Assembly (NCBI GenBank): GCA_025765595.1
Contig: JAIVFH010000119.1
Location: 30,257-94,256, forward strand
DNA: 64,000 nucleotides
Origin: Obelidium mucronatum
Taxonomy: Eukaryota; Chytridiomycota; Chytridiomycetes; Chytridiales; Chytriomycetaceae
Direction: 5' to 3'
The notes beneath the pieces are model-generated. The model was not told the origin of the DNA, searched no databases, and saw only the letters and a program-made list of their open reading frames with translations. Below are positions 58,615 to 64,000 of the stretch, in pieces; the first letter of the stretch is position 1; each line of letters starts with the position of its first letter. A program made the translations under genes and the position numbers.

Positions 58615-58974
58615 CTAACTAGAGTTTGCGCATATTTGACATGAAGAATTGATTTCAATTTTTAGTTCCTGTTTCATTGAATTCAGTTTCCAATAATCGC
58701 AGATTATTGGAAATGACTCACCACTATAAAGAAGAGTCATCAACAAGAAGGTATAATTTCCAACATTCCTGAAATATTTGAAGGATCCCCTAATGAAACT
58801 GGATTTCTTTTTCCATTTATCATCTTGATGACTAATCACTTCTTCTGCTACTTCTGCGATAGCAATTTGGTCAACATTCATCTTGATTGCATTCAAATGA
58901 GGACAAACTAGGAAGCCAAATACATACCACCCAAACATTCCTACGTTGAAAGAATTCAGTTGAATACCAAACAA
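58615..58974 (-). CDS. Possible exon(s) of an unknown gene, with palindromes in introns
   Basis: Frame beginning MFGIQLNSFNVGMFGWYVFG with FLVCPHLNAIKMNVDQIAIA and RNVGNYTFLLMTLLYSG, then a GTGAGT donor immediately before the palindrome at 58688-58712. A possible acceptor (AAACAG) follows at about 58667. No family recognised; the start codon and full extent are unknown. Confidence 0.3.
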   Translation of the reverse strand: MFGIQLNSFNVGMFGWYVFGFLVCPHLNAIKMNVDQIAIAEVAEEVISHQDDKWKKKSSFIRGSFKYFRNVGNYTFLLMTLLYSGESFPIICDYWKLNSMKQELKIEINSSCQICANSS

Positions 58975-61459
58975 TCTGAATAATTTTTCATTTAGTAAAA
59001 AGTTATGTCAAAGCAGTGATGCAAGCAAGTTGATATTTATCTGTAGTTCCAATAAAAGTAAAATCTTGGAAGAATTCTTTGTTTTCCAACAATTCAACTT
59101 TTATTGGAAAAAGAATCACCTCCCAAAATGTCCTGAAGATTTCAAACTTAACATGCTAGTTGGCAAATCAAAGTTAAAATACCAAAACCGTCTATTGGAA
59201 TCTGCCTTCTACTTCTGCCATGGAGTTATGGTTTGAAGCATAGGCAAAGAGTTATGGAGAAGAAATTTGAAATATTATGATAAAGAGTTTGGTTCAAAGT
59301 ATGCAGATGAGAAATTCTGGAGGGGGGGATTTGTCTTCTTTTATACTTTTCCCGCCCAAACCAAGCACCTGCCAAGCACTGTGAAATCATAAATGAAAAC
59401 CAAGCAATTTGAATTGTGTGCAAAAAAACAAGACAACAGCAGCTGCCACACTGACTCATGAACAACAAGCAAACAGAGCTGTAGTAAGGCCATGGCGCCA
59501 TCCTCTGTGTCTCATCTGTTGCTAAATTACTTAAAAAAAGCGGCCGTAAAAGGCTTGAGACACCCACCTTTTGAGTGTCCAGTACTCATAGATTCCATTA
59601 TTGTTTCAAAGCTTGCTGAAATTCTGCTGATTGGGTGTTAGCTGGATACAAATGAGCCTGCAGCATGCTGGGTGAAATGCTGCTGTCTTCCAATAATCCA
59701 AGATTATTGGAAATTTCAAAGAGTAAAAATACTGACTCATTTACATTAAACCACAGCTCCACATTAGTTGTCACAAAGAAGTTATTTTCTACTTTGCCAA
59801 AACAATACAAGTAAGTGTGTCTGACCGCCTTCCAATAGCTTCATTTTATTGGAAGCAGGTCAGCTGAATGAAAAAGAGCCAGATGACAAAGGTTGGTTAG
59901 GGTTTAGGGTTAACCCTTCTTCCAATAATTCTATTTTATTAGAAGCCTTTCACAATTAATAAGTTGTTATGTAGCTTGACCAAACCTGGACTTTGATCAA
60001 GTACATACTTGAACTTTTAAAAAAGCCCCAATTCAGAAACTTAAGGGAGGAGTTTGTAGCTGTGCAGATTGAGGGAAGCCAGGACCAGCAGAAAGGCAAT
60101 CTCGACAGGCATGGTGTCCTCAAGATTGCACAAGTCCAGGTTGAGCTACTCAAGCTGCAACAGTGCGCCAAACTCATGCAGAATCACACGGCACCGCGGA
60201 AGTGGTGTGACACAATGCCGAAGGCGGGGACGCGCACAAGGACGCCAACCACCAACGTAGCACCATCTTGCGCAGTGGCTCTGTATTGCGCTGGCAAGTC
60301 AAGTCCTTGATGCAGGTGCCTGGCACGGATCAACAAACAAATAGATGCACTGGACAACCTCAACAGGGAGTATGGGTACTGGCAATTACTCTGCAGTAAT
60401 GTCTGCTGAATCTGCAGCTGTGACTCCAAAGTCTCTGTACAAAACACCCATACCTTGTTCTTTGTTGTGCAGCAAAGGCTAATCATTGCAGGTGACTAAG
60501 ACATGACTCTGGGTGGAACTAACCAATCAGTGCACTTTGCACCACTTTTGCCTTAATGGAAAAAACTCCAGTGCCAAGTGCACCAGCAGCCAGGTCTGCT
60601 GTCAGCTTGTGGACAATCCTTGATGTCATTCTGCGACAGCAAAAAACCAGCCTTTGTGAACATGGTCCCAGTGGTGCTGCGCTGCCCTTGACAACTCAAA
60701 CACATGTGTCAGCAGAAACTGGGTCATCATGGCCATGTGCAGCTTCCCAGAATGTTTTGTTTATTCCGTCTTTATGCCTTCCAATAATTTTATTTTATTG
60801 GAACAGACCAGTCCCATCAGCACACCTATTCCCATTTTTTGCTTCATGGTGTTGTAGTCAATGTAACGGCAGCACAGCTGCAGGTCTCATGATTGAAGGA
60901 CATACAATTCACTCCTATTGTGTGTGGATCATATGTTTGGATCCATCTCCTCCTTTGAATCACACACTAAAAACCAAGATACAATGTGCTTACCTGCCCA
61001 TTGTTGACAAGGTTTCAATGAAAAAATTGATGTTGTGGGAAAAGCAGATTTGAGAACTTGTGAAGCTTGTGATAATAGCCCCCATGTTTGGGCACTGAAA
61101 CATCTGCTTGAGTGAGAGACTAGCGTTGGAGGGGCTCAAATGTTGCTGCAGGTCACCGCCTATGGGCAAACTTGAATTTTGGTGTGTTTTTAAAAAAGGT
61201 TTCTTTTCCCTTGATTCCATCTTTCCAATATTTTATTTTATTGGAAAATGGTACCTTCCAATAATCCTATTTTATTAGATACAGGTCTGGTGCCAGAAGG
61301 ACAAACTTGTATTCAGACCTTGTATTCATAGCGCAAATGTGTTGGGGGGCATTTATTAAGTCTGGCATTGATGCAATCAGTGCAATCTACTTTGTCAAAT
61401 GTCTTGCCAACTCTTTGCTCCAGTGGCTACTGCAAAGAATGTTGAACAATGTGCTGTCT
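58975..61459. other. Repeat-rich region with broken frames
   Basis: Holds seven or more CCAAT palindromes and a TTAGGG-like patch, with only short frames such as 59993-60310 and 60556-61053 that show no family. Several palindromes lie next to donor or acceptor-like sequence (GTAAGTGTG at 59810, GGAACAG at 60800, GATACAG at 61278), so unrecognised multi-exon genes may exist here. Confidence 0.4.
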
Positions 61460-61743
61460 TGCGGTAGGCAGTCATGGACTTGGCTTGGAAGAAGCAATTG
61501 GTGTGCTATCAGATTGTAACAAAGGCTCTTGGTTTTCCGAATGACGATGCCACCAGCAAAATTCCCCTCACTTTTGAATTCTATCTCGGAAAGCCTGTGA
61601 TGATAACAAAGCTTATTCCAGATTTGGAACACTTGAAGATCTTTGCCAAGGGAACTTTGGCCTTTTTTTTGGGATTTGCTGTTGCGCCAAATGAGTGGTT
61701 CATGTCAACAACAGTGAATGGTGTGGTTTTAAATCCTTTTTAG
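61460..61743 (+). pseudogene. PIF1/Helitron-type helicase C-terminal fragment
   Basis: The frame contains KIPLTFEFYLGKPVMITKLI followed by FAKGTLAFFLGFAV. This resembles the last motifs of PIF1-like helicases (strand with GxPVMIT, then (N/K)GTxGxxxGF). The preceding 59.9-61.4 kb has only short, broken frames in all three phases, so most of the helicase, if it was here, is not intact. The fragment stops at 61743, at the edge of the direct repeat. Probably debris of a mobile element. Confidence 0.35.
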
Positions 61744-61827
61744 CCTCAGCTATAAAGCTACACACCCTTTTTCTCTGTGCGGCGACATTTTGCTGAGCCA
61801 GCATTATAATAAAGTGATGGCCCCTTT
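61734..61827 (+). repeat. Direct repeat, right copy
   Basis: Second copy of the repeat at 58448-58540. Here it follows directly after the stop of the helicase-like frame (61460-61743), so it may be the 3' end of a mobile element. Confidence 0.9.
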
Positions 61828-62135
61828 GATTTGTCAACAGACACAATTTTCTTTGAATTTAGCTTCCAATAAAAACAGAATATTGGAAATCGCTCACCAC
61901 TATAATGGGGAGTTAAGGGCCTACACGGGCTTCCAATAAAAACAGATTATTGGAAATCGCTCACTTCTATAATTAAAACTTTGAGTCACAAAGTGCATAT
62001 TTTCAACCCATGTCGCGTTATAACAATGACCAGCAACCTTCCACTACTTATTGCAGGAAAATGAAAAGATGTTGTAAATACTATGTTGTACTTTATTTAC
62101 CTCAAGATGACAAATCCAATACTAATTGGAGAATA

Positions 62136-63220
62136 TTACCATTCATCCTCCTTTGCCACCACATCCTTCTTCCCAAACACAATTCTGTCAGCGTTGCCAT
62201 TTTCATCTTCATTGCGTTCAAACAAGACAACAAATGTAGGGACAAAAGACACGTCTCCATTGGAATCCAATTTGACTGTTGCCGAAACCAAAACAAAGTC
62301 ACCTGGAAGCAAATGGGTAAGACGTTTGTTATTTTTGAGCTCCTTCAGATCAAAGTCCTTCTTTGAGCAGTCAAAAAGGGGAATGAATGGAACTCCCTCC
62401 CCATTTAGATTGTATGGTCTATTGGCTGCTGGTGGACGTCTTCCGGGAGTTCTGGAAGGAGTGCTTGCATTGTTTTTTGGTGGTGGTCTCAATGGAGTGT
62501 TTGTTGCTCTTGTAGAGCTTTCTGGCCCTTTAATGTAACAGTAATGTAAGTTTGATAGCAGGGTAAAGGATAAAGCAATACTTACAGTAGGTGCGACAAA
62601 AACGAATCCAATCGATGTCATCATGAGCGCCAAAATCAAATGGCTTTGGCATTGGTTCTGATCCCATTCGCTTCACGAGAAAGTCGCAGAAAACCGTCGG
62701 CGTGGGCTGATGTCAACAAAGACCGACAGAAAATACTTCCAACCAAGAACGGGGTGTGTTCAGTTGGAGGGCGGAAGACTCCATCAGTTCTATTGAGAAC
62801 TTCACAAGGAAACAAGAAAGATGCAGGAATTTGCTTCTTCTCAAGAGTTGTCACGCCAAGGTAGTATCCGGCTGAAAGAGAGAAAGAAATAAAGTTAGTC
62901 TCTATGCTTCCAATAAAATAAAAATATTGGAAGATCCAATGCTTTCCAATAAAATAAAAACATTGGAATATCCAACAAACAAATAGATTGGAACATCACC
63001 AGGTTCGCCAAAAAAAAATCTTTTGGTAACTTGCAGGACTGCGAATCACATCTGGGATGCCAAGACCGTTAGCAATGACACCAGCTTTAGACTCAAGAAG
63101 CCGCAGAATGTCCGCCAGGTTTCTTGGAGTCCGAGAAGATGCATCGCCAGAGAGGAATCTTGCAAGACTAACAGTGGCAGCTCGAGCAGACGTTTCAGAG
63201 TCCCAGTTAGCGCTGAGCAT
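62136..63220 (-). CDS. Hypothetical multi-exon gene with palindrome-bearing intron
   Basis: Start at 63220 (MLSANWDSETSARAATVSLA). Exon 1 63031-63220 joins through the 159-nt intron 62872-63030 to GYYLGVTTLEKKQIPASFLF and FLVGSIFCRSLLTSAHADGF. After a slip near 62640 and an intron of about 60 nt (62535-62590) comes RPPPKNNASTPSRTPGRRPP and a C-terminal block VPFIPLFDCSKKDFDLKELK, LTHLLPGDFVLVSATVKLDS, ending at 62136. No family recognised; the last block has an OB-fold-like pattern, which is only a guess. The first intron is more than twice the usual length here and contains two CCAAT palindromes. Divergent from the gene at 63377; 156 bp lie between them. Confidence 0.5.
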
Positions 63221-63376
63221 TTAATAAGTAGGGAAGATCTGAGGGGTAGGGTAGGTAAGTTTGAGGGGGCAGGGAGGTTGCCTTTATACCTTTTTCCCAC
63301 TGGCCAAGCAGTGTGAATATCCAAGCAACGTGAATTAAGGCCTCCAAGCAATTTGGAGAATCCAATTTTTTTCGAA

Positions 63377-64000
63377 ATGGAGCCAAGCGCAGACACGCTC
63401 ACCGACAACAACACCACAGCGGCCAACTCACCGTCGGCTTCACAGGAGACAAGAAACAGCTGCGCTATAGGCAATGATGATTTTGAGGATGTACAACCTG
63501 GGCTGCGGTAAGGACGCACACCGAGGGAGCATTTTAGTTTAGTCTAAGTTGTGCTCTCCTAAGAAAACGCACCAGAGATGAGTGTGACCCTTCAGACGAC
63601 GAGGCAGCACCCACCTTTGGACCGCCAACGACTATAGCCTCGGCCATTTCTGCAGGATCGCTCATCCTCGGCAAGCGCACCGAATTCCTGTCCATAGACC
63701 GTGAAGCATTTACCCAAGACCCAAAAAAGTCTGCAACAAGCTTGGTGGATACCCTCTTGCAATCGCGTATAAGTGTGGAAATTGACGAGCGTCTGGGAAT
63801 GGCGGCTGCATTCAAGGCAGTCCTACTCAATGTGATAAGTGACGCAGCAACGTTCGGTGACTGCCTGAGCCAAGTGGCTCAAGCACAAGGACAGAACTGC
63901 TTTTATATTTCTCAAGCATTCAACAGGTTTGTGAATTTTTCTCTTCCAATAATTTTATTTTATTGGAAGGGATTTTATTTTATTGGATGGGATTTTCCAA
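63377..64000 (+). CDS. Hypothetical protein, 3' end cut by window
   Basis: Start at 63377 (MEPSADTLTDNNTTAANSPS). Exon 1 63377-63507, a GT-AG intron 63508-63563 in correct phase, and exon 2 from 63564: RKRTRDECDPSDDEAAPTFG (a nuclear-signal-like basic patch), SAGSLILGKRTEFLSIDREA and VEIDERLGMAAAFKAVLLNV, up to CFYISQAFN. A possible donor (CAG/GTTTGTG) at 63927 lies just before the palindrome at 63944-63968; otherwise the frame reads through the palindrome. Both exons are coherent only after splicing. No family recognised. Confidence 0.5.

Larger units (their letters stand above)
58586..63968. repeat. Dispersed 25-nt CCAAT palindrome family (TTCCAATAA...TTATTGGAA)
   Basis: Copies at 58586-58610, 58688-58712, 59047-59071, 59084-59109, 59688-59712, 59830-59854, 59920-59944, 60779-60803, 61223-61246, 61256-61280 (imperfect), 61864-61888, 61931-61955, 62908-62932, 62944-62968 and 63944-63968, with a partial one to the window end. 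Each has TTCCAATA and TATTGGAA arms (8-11 bp) around a variable AT-rich centre, in both orientations. I noticed none in 1-58500. Confidence 0.9.

Noticed and set aside
58448..61827. LTR retrotransposon
   Set aside because: The direct repeats are only about 93 bp, and no gag, reverse transcriptase, integrase or primer-binding site was seen between them.
58586..63968. Palindromes as rho-independent terminators or as mitochondrial double-hairpin elements
   Set aside because: The flanking genes are spliced nuclear genes, the hairpins are AT-rich single stems, and several sit within introns.

Overview
This window looks like nuclear DNA of an early-diverging, chytrid-like fungus. Genes are short and split by GT-AG introns of about 50-80 nt. 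Typically fungal proteins are present: a Zn2Cys6 regulator, an Agd3-type exopolysaccharide deacetylase, a tyrosinase and an LPMO-like protein that both carry chitin-binding modules, a two-domain CHR transporter and a DUF2235 hydrolase. TTAGGG-like strings occur near the right end. The phylum is inferred from gene content and was not tested.

Layout: 1-3.1 kb AT-hook/C2H2 regulator (minus, cut by the window edge). 5.3-7.8 kb mitochondrial methylcrotonyl-CoA carboxylase alpha subunit. 8.2-10.7 kb OPT transporter. 11.8-13.2 kb DUF2235 hydrolase. 13.3-14.1 kb ribosomal protein uL13. 14.75-17.4 kb membrane SH3 protein with a Gly-Ser stalk. 18.0-18.3 kb small secreted Cys-rich protein. About 18.76 kb U2 snRNA. 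19.3-20.5 kb PAP2 phosphatase. 20.6-23.4 kb an unknown gene, a divergent ER Hsp70-like gene and a SCOC-like coiled-coil gene. 23.6-25.2 kb broken GNAT gene and a GPI-type Cys-rich protein. 25.6-28.8 kb an unknown gene and two diverged paralogues. 29.1-31.3 kb Zn2Cys6 protein, NOPCHAP1-like chaperone and C2H2 protein. 31.4-34.0 kb CHR transporter and cytochrome b5 reductase. 34.3-37.5 kb Ulp-type SUMO protease and an MscL channel. 37.5-40.5 kb two C2H2 proteins. 41.0-53.3 kb a secreted cell-wall/matrix group: tyrosinase-CBM, Agd3-like deacetylase and its GPI-anchored module paralogue, LPMO-CBM, with a membrane protein and the ribosome-assembly factor NSA2 between them. 54.0-56.4 kb two unknown genes. 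57-64 kb repeat-rich DNA with tRNA-like relics, 14-bp and about 90-bp repeats, helicase-like debris, and many copies of a 25-nt CCAAT palindrome that often sit next to splice sites.

Nearly every conserved gene carries one or more 1-nt frame breaks, often in homopolymers and in housekeeping genes such as NSA2. I read these mostly as sequencing or assembly indels, not as pseudogenes. Gene spans are therefore given across such breaks, with exon coordinates where the splice sites restore the expected family sequence.
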